Part shown: piece after piece, positions 39,798 through 50,228 of the stretch | How positions within the stretch are numbered: the first letter of the stretch is position 1 | How the letters are laid out: each line of letters opens with the position of its first letter | Origin: Candidimonas humi | GTDB taxonomy: Bacteria > Pseudomonadota > Gammaproteobacteria > Burkholderiales > Burkholderiaceae_B | Length of the DNA: 64,000 nucleotides | Assembly (NCBI RefSeq): GCF_019166065.1 | Contig: NZ_JAHTBN010000004.1 | Location: 310,001 to 374,000, forward strand | Direction: 5' to 3' | Made by a program: the position numbers and the translations under genes | The notes under the pieces: model-generated | The model's database searches: none | Told to the model about the DNA's origin: nothing | What the model saw: the letters and a program-made list of their open reading frames with translations, nothing else

Positions 39798-39890
39798 AGC
39801 TTGAAGGCGGGGGCGGGGCGGCTAGCGCCGCTCCCTCCAGCGCGTAGCGGGCCTGCCTGGCCCGCAGCAACGTCCCGACAGGAACATTCG

Positions 39891-40802
39891 ATGCCCGGAA
39901 TCAAGGAAATCCGAACCAAGATCAAGAGCGTGCAGAACACGCGCAAGATCACCAAAGCCATGGAGATGGTGGCGGCGTCCAAGATGCGCAAGGCGCAGGA
40001 CAGGATGCGCGCCGGCCGTCCCTATGCCACGAAGATCCGCGAGATCGCCACTCACCTGATGCAGGCCAACCCCGACTACCATCATCCCTATACGGTCGAG
40101 CCCGGCAATCTGCGGGCCGTGGGCATCGTGGTCGTCTCCACCGACAAGGGCCTGTGCGGCGGCCTGAACACCAACGTCATGCGGCTGGTGCTGGCGCGCA
40201 TTCGCGAGTTCCAGGAAAAGGGCGCCAAGGTGCAAGTCACCGCCCTGGGCAACAAGGCGCTGGGCACGCTCAGCCGTATCGGCGTCGACCTGGTCTCGCA
40301 GGAAGTCCAGCTGGGCGACACGCCCAACCTGGAACGCCTGATCGGCGCGGTCAAGGTGCAGCTCGACGATTTCATCAACGGCAAGATCGATGCGGTCTAC
40401 CTGGCCACCAATCGCTTCGTCAACACCATGAAGCAGGATCCCAGCTTCATCCGCCTGCTGCCCCTGCCGGGCGGCTTGCAGGATCCCTTCCAGACCGAAA
40501 GCGTGACCAGCGAAGATTCCCAGAACCAGGTGCAGTCGACCCATGGCTGGGATTATCTCTACGAGCCGGATGCCCGCACCGTCATCGACGAATTGCTCAT
40601 GCGCTACGTGGAAGGCCTGGTCTACCAGGCGGTCGCGGAGAACATGGCTTCCGAGCAGTCGGCCCGGATGGTGGCGATGAAGGCCGCGTCGGACAACGCC
40701 AAGAAGGTCATCGGTGATCTGCAACTGGTCTACAACAAGACGCGCCAGGCCGCCATCACCAAGGAAATTTCGGAAATCGTGGGGGGCGCTGCCGCGGTTT
40801 GA
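39891..40802 (+). CDS. atpG: ATP synthase F1 subunit gamma
   Basis: 303 residues forming the central rotor shaft. N-terminal [32 protein letters not shown] and C-terminal [32 protein letters not shown] helices are complete. ATG 39891 is chosen because [11 protein letters not shown] is the family start. Confidence 0.97.
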   Translation: MPGIKEIRTKIKSVQNTRKITKAMEMVAASKMRKAQDRMRAGRPYATKIREIATHLMQANPDYHHPYTVEPGNLRAVGIVVVSTDKGLCGGLNTNVMRLVLARIREFQEKGAKVQVTALGNKALGTLSRIGVDLVSQEVQLGDTPNLERLIGAVKVQLDDFINGKIDAVYLATNRFVNTMKQDPSFIRLLPLPGGLQDPFQTESVTSEDSQNQVQSTHGWDYLYEPDARTVIDELLMRYVEGLVYQAVAENMASEQSARMVAMKAASDNAKKVIGDLQLVYNKTRQAAITKEISEIVGGAAAV

Positions 40803-40839
40803 TTCTTCGGACAGCAGGCATCCCGTCAAAGATATTTAG

Positions 40840-42273
<1,434 letters not shown>

Positions 42274-42282
42274 GGACGATAT

Positions 42283-42711
42283 ATGGCCAACCTGCATGTC
42301 GACGTGGTCAGCGCGGAACGCACGATTTTCAACGGTGAGGCGAAATTCGTGGTCCTGCCTGGCGAGTCGGGCGAACTGGGCGTCCTGCCCGGCCACGCCC
42401 CGCTCATTTCGCGTATCACCCACGGTACCGTGAAGATCGTGCTTGCCGACGACAAGGGCGAGGAAAACATCTTCGTGGCCGGCGGCATCCTCGAGGTGCA
42501 GCCGGGTGCGGTAACCGTGCTGTCCGATACCGCCATCCGCGCAGCCGACCTCGACGAGGCCAAGGCCCTGGAAGCGCGCAGCCGCGCCGAAGAGACCTTG
42601 CGCAACACCAAGGACAAGGCCGATATCGCGGTGGTCGAAGCCGAGCTGGCGATGCTGGCTGCGCAGGCCGCGGCCGCGCGCAAGCTGCGCCAAGGGCGTA
42701 CTTCGCACTAA
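42283..42711 (+). CDS. atpC: ATP synthase F1 subunit epsilon
   Basis: 142 residues: beta-sandwich ([39 protein letters not shown]) and a helical hairpin at the C-terminus. Nine bp after atpD. Last gene of the operon, with a terminator 60 bp further. Confidence 0.96.
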   Translation: MANLHVDVVSAERTIFNGEAKFVVLPGESGELGVLPGHAPLISRITHGTVKIVLADDKGEENIFVAGGILEVQPGAVTVLSDTAIRAADLDEAKALEARSRAEETLRNTKDKADIAVVEAELAMLAAQAAAARKLRQGRTSH

Positions 42712-42770
42712 ATCCTTCTTGCGCAATAGGCGGCGGGCCGGGCCTGCTGTTTATTGGCGGATGGAAAATA

Positions 42771-42809
42771 AAAAAGGCAGGCATCCATCATGGGTGCCTG
42801 CCTTTTTTT
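42771..42809. terminator. bidirectional rho-independent terminator
   Basis: GGCAGGCA (42776-42783) pairs with TGCCTGCC (42795-42802), the loop extends by CCAT/ATGG, and the flanks are A5 on the left and T7 on the right, so it serves both the atp operon and the convergent aminotransferase gene. Confidence 0.92.
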
Positions 42810-42853
42810 GATTCCGCGCCGGCATGTCCGGCGCTTCTCTTCGCGTCTTGCGA

Positions 42854-44179
42854 TCAAGCGTCCTGGCGCAGCACTTCCGACAGCGTGGAAAACAGTTCGT
42901 CGATCTGCGCCTTCTCGATGATCAGCGGCGGCGACAGCAGCATGGCGTCGCCCGACGAGCGTATGAGACTGCCTTTTGCGAGGCAGGCCTGGTGTACGCC
43001 GAAGCCGCGCTGGCCGGGCTTGCCCGCCCGCGGTTCGAGTTCCACCGCGGCCAGCAAGCCGATGTTGCGGATGTCTACCACTCCGGGCAGGCCGCATAGC
43101 GCATGGGCGGCGTCTTCCCAATAGGGCTCCAGCTCGCGGGCGCGTTGCGCCAGGCCTTCGCTCTGGTGGATCGCCAGGGTCGCCAGGCCGGCGGCGCAGG
43201 CCACCGGGTGGCCGGAATAGGTATAGCCGTGCGAAAACTCTATGGCGCCTTCCGGGGCGTCCATATAGGCCTCGTAGACGGCGTCGCGCACCAGCGTGGC
43301 GCCCATGGGTATGGCTCCGTTGGTCAGGCCCTTGGCGCAAGTGACGATGTCCGGCAGCACGCCGAAACGTTCCGAAGCGAAGGGCGCGCCCAGCCGCCCG
43401 AAGGCGCAGATGACTTCGTCGAAGATGAGCAGGATGCCGTGCCTGTCGCAGATTTCCCGCAGGCGTCGCAGGTAGCCCTGCGGCGGCACCAGCACGCCGG
43501 TGGAGCCCGCCACCGGTTCGACGATCACGGCGGCAATGGTCGATGCGTCATGCAGCGCGACGATGCGCTCGAGTTCGTCGGCCAGATGCGCGCCCCAGGC
43601 CGGCTGCCCGCGCGTATAAGCCATCTGCGAGCGATCGTAGGTGTGGGGCAGGTAATCGACATAAGGCAGCAGATTGCCGAAGTTCTTGCGGTGGCCGCCG
43701 ATGCCCGACACGGACAGGCCGCCGAAGCCTACGCCGTGGTACGAGCGTTCCCGGCCGATCAGCCGCACCCGCTGGCCCTGGCCGCGGGCCTTGTGGTAGC
43801 CGAGCGCGATCTTCAGCGCTGTGTCCACGGCCTCGGAACCCGAATTAGAGAAGAACACGTGTGACAGTTCGCCGGGCGCCTGCTCGCACAGCGCTTCGGC
43901 GAACTGGAAGGCGAGCGGATGGCTCATCTGGAACGAGGATGCGTAGTCCAGCCGGTCGGCGCAATGCGCGATGGCTTGCACCACTTCCGGCCGGCGATGG
44001 CCGGCATTGACGCACCACAGGCCGGCAATGCCGTCCAGCACCTTGCTGCCGTCGGGGCGGTGGTAGTACATGCCATCGGCCGAATCGAAAAGCACGGGAT
44101 CGCGTTTGTAGCGACGATTGGCCGTGAAAGGCATCCAGTAGGCTTCGGGATCGATCTGGGTAGGGGATGAGCTGGGCAT
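42854..44179 (-). CDS. class-III aminotransferase (beta-alanine/omega-amino acid:pyruvate type)
   Basis: A 441-residue PLP enzyme. Asp254 (IFDEVICAFGR) and Lys283 (CAKGLTNGAIPMGA) hold PLP; YWMPFTANRRYKRDP at the N-terminus and SGSEAVDTALKIA are typical of omega-amino acid:pyruvate transaminases. Downstream of the double-HTH GntR gene on the same strand (181-bp gap), which probably controls it. The amine donor is not known. Confidence 0.88.
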   Translation of the reverse strand: MPSSSPTQIDPEAYWMPFTANRRYKRDPVLFDSADGMYYHRPDGSKVLDGIAGLWCVNAGHRRPEVVQAIAHCADRLDYASSFQMSHPLAFQFAEALCEQAPGELSHVFFSNSGSEAVDTALKIALGYHKARGQGQRVRLIGRERSYHGVGFGGLSVSGIGGHRKNFGNLLPYVDYLPHTYDRSQMAYTRGQPAWGAHLADELERIVALHDASTIAAVIVEPVAGSTGVLVPPQGYLRRLREICDRHGILLIFDEVICAFGRLGAPFASERFGVLPDIVTCAKGLTNGAIPMGATLVRDAVYEAYMDAPEGAIEFSHGYTYSGHPVACAAGLATLAIHQSEGLAQRARELEPYWEDAAHALCGLPGVVDIRNIGLLAAVELEPRAGKPGQRGFGVHQACLAKGSLIRSSGDAMLLSPPLIIEKAQIDELFSTLSEVLRQDA

Positions 44180-44256
44180 GATGATGTGGCGAGCGCGGCG
44201 AAGACGCCGTTATGCCGCTCGCGCAAGTAGTGATGAGCTTATGGTATATTTTGTAC

Positions 44257-44275
44257 TGTATTCGCAAAAAATACA
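44257..44275. promoter_or_regulatory. operator-like inverted repeat upstream of the aminotransferase
   Basis: TGTATT-N7-AATACA lies 78 bp before the aminotransferase start codon, in an AT-rich patch where its promoter must be. It is a candidate site for the GntR regulator encoded upstream. Confidence 0.5.
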
Positions 44276-44306
44276 ATAAAAGACGCGACGCAAGAAGGCT
44301 ACGCCT

Positions 44307-44324
44307 AAGCATGCAGGCATGCTT
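44307..44324. repeat. 8-2-8 perfect palindrome
   Basis: AAGCATGC-AG-GCATGCTT, between the GntR stop and the aminotransferase promoter. Could be a hairpin ending gntR transcription or a second operator. Confidence 0.5.
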
Positions 44325-44360
44325 TCGGGTGGAGTCGCCCCAGCGCCTCGGGGGGAGGCG

Positions 44361-45257
44361 TCAGGAGACCTGCAGGGCCGTTCTCAAGTGGTGCCGCAGC
44401 AGTTGGGCCGCCCAGTCCCGGTCGCCGGCCTTCAGGGCGGCGATGATTTGCAAGTGCTCTTGGCTGGAAGCCACGAAGCGGGCGTCGCGGTAGAAGGCGG
44501 CGTGCTCTTCGAGACGCCGCAACTGGTTCTGCTGTTGTACCGCCTGCAGGATATAGCGGTTGCCTGAAAAGCGCGCCAGCATTTCGTGGAAGGTGGCGTT
44601 CAGGGCGAAGAAATCGCTGGCCGAGATATCCGGGCCGTCGCGCGTCAGCAGTCGTTCGTGGGCTGCGCGCATGCGTTCGAGTTCGGCAGCGTCGATGCTG
44701 AATTCGGGTTCGAGCAGGCCGGCGCATTCGACCGCGATACGGTAGCGGTAGCTTTCGGCGAGGGCGCTCGGGCTTTCCAGCGAGGGCACGAATTGCCAGC
44801 CGTAGCCCTTGCGCTTTTCGATCAGGCCGTCGGCCGACATGCGCAGCAGCGATTTTGTGACTGTGCTGCGCGTGACGCCATAGCGTTGGCTCAGTTCGCG
44901 TTCGATCAAGGGGCCGGGCAGTTGCCGGGCCACGTGGTCGTCGAGCAGGCGCCGGTAGAGTTCGTCGGGGGTGGGTTCCCGGCTTTCGATCTCGGGGCGC
45001 GGCGCGTCCGCCTGCAGGGCATTGACACGGTAGCCGCGGTTCGGGTGATAGGCGATCAGGCCTTTTTCGGCCAGCAGGCGTAGGGCGCCGCGTATGGGAG
45101 TGCGGGAGACCTGGAATTGCTGGGCGAGCGGCTCTTCGGACAGGTGGTCGCCGGCCTGCACGTCGCGGGAATAGATGAGCTGGGCGATACGCCGCGCCAG
45201 ATCCACTTGCAGCGAGGTCGGGTGGGCCGGAGACGCGAGGCTGGACATGTCGGGCAT
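44361..45257 (-). CDS. GntR/FCD-type regulator with two tandem winged-helix domains
   Basis: About 298 residues from ATG 45257 (ATG 45311 is also possible). Residues 16-78 are a normal GntR HTH (LAQQFQVSRTPIRGALRLLAEKGLIAYHPNRGYRV) and residues 95-157 a second, divergent one (LSQRYGVTRSTVTKSLLRMSADGLIEKRKGYGWQF), followed by an FCD effector domain (165-295) with candidate metal ligands N220, H224, H268 and H289/290. Two HTHs per chain are unusual. It precedes the aminotransferase gene, its probable target. Confidence 0.87.
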   Translation of the reverse strand: MPDMSSLASPAHPTSLQVDLARRIAQLIYSRDVQAGDHLSEEPLAQQFQVSRTPIRGALRLLAEKGLIAYHPNRGYRVNALQADAPRPEIESREPTPDELYRRLLDDHVARQLPGPLIERELSQRYGVTRSTVTKSLLRMSADGLIEKRKGYGWQFVPSLESPSALAESYRYRIAVECAGLLEPEFSIDAAELERMRAAHERLLTRDGPDISASDFFALNATFHEMLARFSGNRYILQAVQQQNQLRRLEEHAAFYRDARFVASSQEHLQIIAALKAGDRDWAAQLLRHHLRTALQVS

Positions 45258-45532
45258 CGTAGGGTGCGCGAAGTTTGAATAGGTATAGGCGCAGACTGCA
45301 TACATGGTCATGGTAGCAGACCGCGCCCGGCTCCAGAGCGCCGGCGTATAAGTCTGGGGAAAACCCTGATTTTGAATTTATCCAGCGATTAATGCACGGC
45401 CATGCCCGGCGATCCAGGCAGTCAAGCTCATTGATATAGGTACTTGCCGACTTCCGATAAGTCCGTATAGCCGCGGCGCGGCATCCTTACTATTCTTGTC
45501 CTGCCTATTAATCAAACAAGAGGGAGACAGGC

Positions 45533-45574
45533 ATGAGCAAGCGTCCGTGTTGCGGCAAAAGGGGGCGGTCATGA
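45533..45574 (+). CDS. 13-codon leader ORF coupled to the Fis-type regulator
   Basis: Starts ATG 45533 after AGGGAGACAGG, encodes MSKRPCCGKRGRS and stops with TGA overlapping the next gene's ATG (ATGA at 45571-45574). The ribosome-binding site is better than that of the regulator. Protein role unknown; a translational-coupling or attenuation device is plausible. Confidence 0.5.
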   Translation: MSKRPCCGKRGRS

Positions 45575-46425
45575 GAGAACGCCTGGATTGCGTATTGGTG
45601 GCCACGCCGGGGTGTAGCCCGTGGGTGCGGCCGTGGCTGGGCAGCCACGCGGGCGGGCGCCTGCACATACAGTTGTTCGAAACCGGGGGCGATCCGGCGC
45701 TGGCCGATTCCTGCGCCTTTCTTGCCGGGGCGGCGATACAGCTACGCCGCTACGATGTCTGCCTGCTGCCGGTCTCCGAAGGCAATCTCGCCTGGGTGCG
45801 CACGGCCTTGTCCTCGGCACGCGGCATGCTCGCCACGCCGCTGCTGGGCCTGGTGCGCCAGCTCAAGGCCGCGGCCTTGAACGATCTGTGCGCGCTGGGC
45901 GTGGCCGATTTCGTGCGCGACCCCTTCTGCACCGAAGAACTCCGGGTTCGCGTCGAACGCGTGCTCGACGACCGGCGCTATCCGCAGCGCGCGGCGGCGC
46001 CCGTGGCGCCGCTGTGCTCGCCGGGCCCGCAAGGCGCCGGCTCTTATGCCCATGCTCCGCCGGGCGCCGATGCCAACGCCGCGCTGGAACAAGCCTTGTG
46101 CGCCAATATCCTGGAACGCAGCGGCCACGAACTCGAAGCCTACGCCATCGCCAGCGCCACGCGTAGCGCCACCAGCCGCGAATCTTTTCGCGCCGCCAAG
46201 AGCAAGGTGGTCGAACGCTTCGAGCGCGCGTACATCAGCGCGGCGCTCGACAAGCATGCCGGCAATATCGCCATGGCCGCGCGCGCTGCGCAAAAGCACA
46301 GGCGCGCCTTCTGGGCGCTCATGCGCAAGCACCAGATCGATGCGGCCCCATATCGCGCCGAACAGCAGGGCGCCGCTGCGCACCGCGGCGGGCAGCGTCC
46401 GGCGCCGGGCGGCCCGGGCGGGTAA
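45571..46425 (+). CDS. pseudo-receiver plus Fis-type HTH regulator
   Basis: 284 residues. The N-terminal ~135 residues are receiver-like (YDVCLLPV strand, PLLGLV, GVADFVRDPFCTEELRVRVERVL) but the phospho-acceptor Asp is replaced (Pro67 region) and the Lys is missing, so phosphorylation is unlikely. After a Pro/Ala linker the C-terminus (about 215-255, VVERFERAYISAALDKHAGNIAMAARAAQKHRRAFWALMRKHQI) is a Fis/NtrC-type HTH. Target unknown. Followed by hemE on the same strand. Confidence 0.72.
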   Translation: MRERLDCVLVATPGCSPWVRPWLGSHAGGRLHIQLFETGGDPALADSCAFLAGAAIQLRRYDVCLLPVSEGNLAWVRTALSSARGMLATPLLGLVRQLKAAALNDLCALGVADFVRDPFCTEELRVRVERVLDDRRYPQRAAAPVAPLCSPGPQGAGSYAHAPPGADANAALEQALCANILERSGHELEAYAIASATRSATSRESFRAAKSKVVERFERAYISAALDKHAGNIAMAARAAQKHRRAFWALMRKHQIDAAPYRAEQQGAAAHRGGQRPAPGGPGG

Positions 46426-46455
46426 AATCGGGCCTGCATTCAAACAAGGAAAACC

Positions 46456-47538
46456 GTGTCGTCTTTACCCACGCTCAAAAACGATGTGCTGCTGCGCGCG
46501 CTCATGCGCGAATCCGTGCCGTACACCCCGTTGTGGCTGATGCGCCAGGCGGGGCGCTATCTGCCCGAATACAACCGGACGCGCGCGGGCGCCGGCTCGT
46601 TCATGGCCATGGCCCAGAATCCTGAGCTTGCCTGCGAAGTCACGCTGCAGCCGTTGCTGCGCTATCCGCTGGATGCCGCGATACTTTTCTCGGACATCCT
46701 CACCGTGCCGCATGCCATGGGCCTGGGCTTGCAGTTCCTGCCGGGCGAAGGGCCGCGGTTTTCCAGTCCGCTGCGTGGCGAGGCCGATGTCGCCCGCCTG
46801 GCCGTGCCCGACATGTCGGAACTGCGCTACGTCTTCGACGCGGTATCCCTGATACGCCGCGAACTCGACGGCAAGGTGCCTCTTATCGGGTTCGCCGGCA
46901 GCCCCTGGACCATCGCCTGTTACATGGTAGAAGGCCAGGGCTCCGACGATTATCGGCTGGTCAAGGGCATGATGTACGGCAGCCCGCAACTGTTGCATCG
47001 CGTGCTCGATATCAATGCGCGCGCCACCATCGAATATCTCAATCGGCAGTCCGAAGCCGGCGCCCAGGCGCTGATGATCTTCGACAGTTGGGGCGGTGTG
47101 CTCGCCGACGGCATGTTCCAGGAATTTTCCCTCGCCTATACGCGCCAGGTGCTCGAAGGCCTGGTGCGCGAGCGCGAAGGCCGGCGGGTGCCGGTCATCG
47201 TCTTTACCAAGGGCGGCGGCCTGTGGCTGGAACAGATTGCGGCCTGCGGCTGTGACGCCGTGGGGCTGGACTGGACCGTCAACCTTGCGCAGGCGCGGCG
47301 CCGTATTTCCGACCGGGTCGCCTTGCAGGGCAACCTCGATCCCATCGCTCTGTTCGGCGGCGAGGCCGCCATACGCCAGCAGGCCCGCCGCGTGCTGGAC
47401 GATTTCGGTCCTGTGGGTGACGGCGGCCATGTGTTCAACCTGGGGCATGGCATCTCGCGCCATACGCCACCAGAGGCCGTGGCCACCCTGGTCGACGAGG
47501 TACACGGCTACAGCAAGGCTTTGCATGGCACGGTATAA
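46456..47538 (+). CDS. hemE: uroporphyrinogen decarboxylase
   Basis: A 360-residue haem enzyme that removes four acetate carboxyls. Signatures: [67 protein letters not shown] and [15 protein letters not shown]. The start is GTG 46456, 30 bp after the regulator gene. Confidence 0.97.
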   Translation: MSSLPTLKNDVLLRALMRESVPYTPLWLMRQAGRYLPEYNRTRAGAGSFMAMAQNPELACEVTLQPLLRYPLDAAILFSDILTVPHAMGLGLQFLPGEGPRFSSPLRGEADVARLAVPDMSELRYVFDAVSLIRRELDGKVPLIGFAGSPWTIACYMVEGQGSDDYRLVKGMMYGSPQLLHRVLDINARATIEYLNRQSEAGAQALMIFDSWGGVLADGMFQEFSLAYTRQVLEGLVREREGRRVPVIVFTKGGGLWLEQIAACGCDAVGLDWTVNLAQARRRISDRVALQGNLDPIALFGGEAAIRQQARRVLDDFGPVGDGGHVFNLGHGISRHTPPEAVATLVDEVHGYSKALHGTV

Positions 47539-47841
47539 AAAGCCTTGCTAAGGGCTTGTTTTATAGGGCTAGGCTCGAGTTGTGCACACTGATTTATTGC
47601 TATGCACAAGATACCCTCCAAGCTTAGTTACTATATCAATGAAGTTAATAAGCAATTGATTTATATAGAATAAACATAGAACATAACGTTTTTTACAATA
47701 GCCTGATGCTAGTGCGGATTGACTTTTCCAGAGCTTCTCTTCCAATTTTCCCCAAAGTTATCCACAGGGTGGGTGCGAGGTATGGAAAGTGGCTGTGCGC
47801 GTGGCATACGGGGCTTCTATTAAGAAATCACTTTAAATATT
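47539..47841 (+). promoter_or_regulatory. AT-rich spacer with a perfect DnaA box before priA
   Basis: About 300 bases with no gene. The 47600-47700 part is strikingly AT-rich for this genome. TTATCCACA at 47758-47766 is a perfect DnaA box; TTGTGCACA near 47580 and TATGCACAA near 47601 are weaker matches. It probably provides the priA promoter, perhaps with DnaA control. Confidence 0.55.
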
Positions 47842-50052
47842 GTGCGGACATGGGACGGCGTCATGGCTCCTTCGGCGCCTGATCCGGAAGAGGGGGCGAG
47901 CCACGCTGCCGATGTGTCTCCGTCCCCGAATGCAGGTGCGCCGTCGGGGGCTGCTCCTTCTTCCTCGGGCCAGGCAACCCATATCGGCTCCCCCGCGGTA
48001 TCGTGGCTGCGCGTGGCGCTGGATGTCCCCTTGCCCGGCCTGTTCGATTATCGCTGCGAGCATTCCGTTGCCGTCGGAACCCGGGTCATCGTGCCTTTTG
48101 GCCGGCGCCACATGATTGGGGTGGTGGTGGAAACGCCCGCGGAACCGGCCCTGGATCAAGCCTCGATCAAGGCCGTGGAGCAGGTGCTGGACGACCTGCC
48201 CCCGCTGCCGGCGGACTGGCTGGCGCTGGCCGGTTTTGCTGCCCAGTATTACCAGCGCCCCTTGGGCGAGGTCATGCTGCCGGCCCTGCCGGCTAGCCTG
48301 CGCAAGGTGTCGGCCTACCAGGGGCCGCGTTCGGCGGGCGGCCCGGTGCGGCGCAGCGACAAGCGCCGGGCGGCGGCGCCCGCCACGGTGGCCTCGGAAC
48401 CCGCTCCGAACCTCAACCCGCAGCAGGCCGAGGCGGTGCGCGCAATCGCCGCCATACAGGGGCATCGTACGGTGCTGCTGCATGGCGTCACGGGCAGCGG
48501 CAAGACCGAGGTCTACCTGCACGCAGCCCAGTCGGTGCTGGAGCGCGGCGGCCAAGTGCTGTTCCTCGTGCCCGAGATCAACCTCACCCCGCAACTGGAA
48601 CAATCCTTGCGGTCGCGGCTGGGCGGGCCCGAGGGCCCGGCGGCGTTGGCGGTGCTGCACAGCGGGCTGGCCGAGGGCGAGCGCCTGCGCGCCTGGCTTC
48701 ATGCCCAGCGCGGCCAGGCGCAGGTATTGCTAGGCACGCGCCTGTCCATCTTCACCCCTCTGCCCAGGCTGGGGCTGATCATTGTCGATGAAGAGCATGA
48801 TGCCTCTTATAAGCAGCAGGACGGCCTGCGTTATTCGGCCCGCGACCTCGCCGTCTGGCTTGGCCGCGACAGGGGCATCCCGGTCGTGCTGGGTTCGGCC
48901 ACGCCATCACTGGAATCCTGGTATCACGCCGAGCGGGGCCATTACCTGAAACTGTCTCTTGCGCAGCGCGCCCGCGAGGTGGAACTGCCCAAGATACGCC
49001 TGGTCGATACCCGGCGCCTGGCGTTGCAGCAGGGGTTTTCGCCGCAGTTGCTTGACGCCCTGGGCGCGCGCCTGGAACACGGCGAGCAAAGCCTCATATT
49101 CATCAATCGCCGCGGCTATGCACCGGTGCTGAGTTGCTCTTCCTGCGGCTGGATCAGCCAGTGTCCGCGCTGCAGCGCCTATACCGTGCTGCATCGGGCC
49201 TCCGGCCGCATGGCGGGGCACCGCCAGCGCCTGCATTGCCACCATTGCGGCTACCAGGCCCCGCCGCCCGCCGCCTGCCCCGACTGCGGCGACCAGGACT
49301 TGCGCCCCATGGGGCGCGGCACGCAGCGGGTCGAAGAACACCTGGCCGAATTCTTCCCCCAAGCGCGCATTGCCCGCATCGATGCAGACAGCACACGCCG
49401 CAAGGGCAGCGCGGCCGAGCTGTTTGCCCAAGTCCACGCGGGGCAGATCGATATCCTGGTGGGCACGCAAATGGTGGCGAAGGGGCACGATTTCACCAAT
49501 TTGGGGCTGGTCGGGGTGCTCAATGCCGACGCCATGCTTTTTGCGCACGATTTCCGCGCGCCCGAACGCCTGTTTGCCCAGCTCATGCAGGTGGCGGGGC
49601 GAGCGGGACGCCATGTGCGCGGGGGCGAAGTCATCGTCCAGACCGATTATCCGGAACAACCGGTATACCAGGCCCTGCTGCGGCACAATTACGCGGGTTT
49701 TGCGCAATACAGCCTGGCCGAGCGCGAATCCATAGGCCTGCCCCCTTATGCCTACCAGGCCCTGCTGACTGCCGAAGCGCGAGAACTGGCCGTGGCGCTG
49801 GAATTCCTGGGCCGGGCCCGCAAAGTGCTGCAGGATCTGGCCGCAGACTGCGGCGCCTCACTGGCCCTGTACGATCCCATCCCTTTGCGGGTAGTGCGAG
49901 TGGCCAATATCGAACGCGCCCAACTGCTGGTCGAAAGCCGTCACCGCCCCAGCCTGCAGGCCTGCCTGGCGCTATGGATGCCGCGGCTGCCCGAGGCGGC
50001 CGAGGGCATGCGCGTGCGTTATCAACTGGAAGTCGACCCGCTGGAAATCTGA
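47842..50052 (+). CDS. priA: primosomal helicase PriA
   Basis: About 736 residues. The N-terminal DNA-binding domain (WLRVALDVPLPGLFDYRCEH) is preceded by a ~50-residue extension; Walker A GVTGSGKTEVYL, DEEHDASYKQQDG, and the zinc cysteines SCSSCGWISQCPRCSAY...HCHHCGYQ...CPDCGDQ follow. Restarts stalled forks. Start uncertain: GTG 47842 or ATG 47863; the N-terminal extension is poorly conserved in appearance. Confidence 0.95.
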   Translation: MRTWDGVMAPSAPDPEEGASHAADVSPSPNAGAPSGAAPSSSGQATHIGSPAVSWLRVALDVPLPGLFDYRCEHSVAVGTRVIVPFGRRHMIGVVVETPAEPALDQASIKAVEQVLDDLPPLPADWLALAGFAAQYYQRPLGEVMLPALPASLRKVSAYQGPRSAGGPVRRSDKRRAAAPATVASEPAPNLNPQQAEAVRAIAAIQGHRTVLLHGVTGSGKTEVYLHAAQSVLERGGQVLFLVPEINLTPQLEQSLRSRLGGPEGPAALAVLHSGLAEGERLRAWLHAQRGQAQVLLGTRLSIFTPLPRLGLIIVDEEHDASYKQQDGLRYSARDLAVWLGRDRGIPVVLGSATPSLESWYHAERGHYLKLSLAQRAREVELPKIRLVDTRRLALQQGFSPQLLDALGARLEHGEQSLIFINRRGYAPVLSCSSCGWISQCPRCSAYTVLHRASGRMAGHRQRLHCHHCGYQAPPPAACPDCGDQDLRPMGRGTQRVEEHLAEFFPQARIARIDADSTRRKGSAAELFAQVHAGQIDILVGTQMVAKGHDFTNLGLVGVLNADAMLFAHDFRAPERLFAQLMQVAGRAGRHVRGGEVIVQTDYPEQPVYQALLRHNYAGFAQYSLAERESIGLPPYAYQALLTAEARELAVALEFLGRARKVLQDLAADCGASLALYDPIPLRVVRVANIERAQLLVESRHRPSLQACLALWMPRLPEAAEGMRVRYQLEVDPLEI

Positions 50053-50228
50053 GATTCCCGCGTGCCTGTGGCGAATCCGCCCGTGTGGCCGCTCATGCGC
50101 GGCGGGTATCGCCTCGCCGGAATTGCCCGGCCGTCCGGCCATCCGCACCGTACGCGTATCATGTCTGTTTTCTTGCCCTGTCTTTGTTCGCCTGGCTGCA
50201 CGACGCCGCTGCCCCCGATCCGCATTTC

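Noticed and set aside
47539-47841. Chromosomal origin of replication
   Set aside because: Only one good DnaA box and no dnaA/parAB/gidA neighbours; a local DnaA-responsive promoter is more sensible.
49134-50228. Upstream extension of the Rep frame through the end of priA
   Set aside because: The added ~365 residues are out-of-frame priA sequence; the Rep N-terminus begins at 50229.
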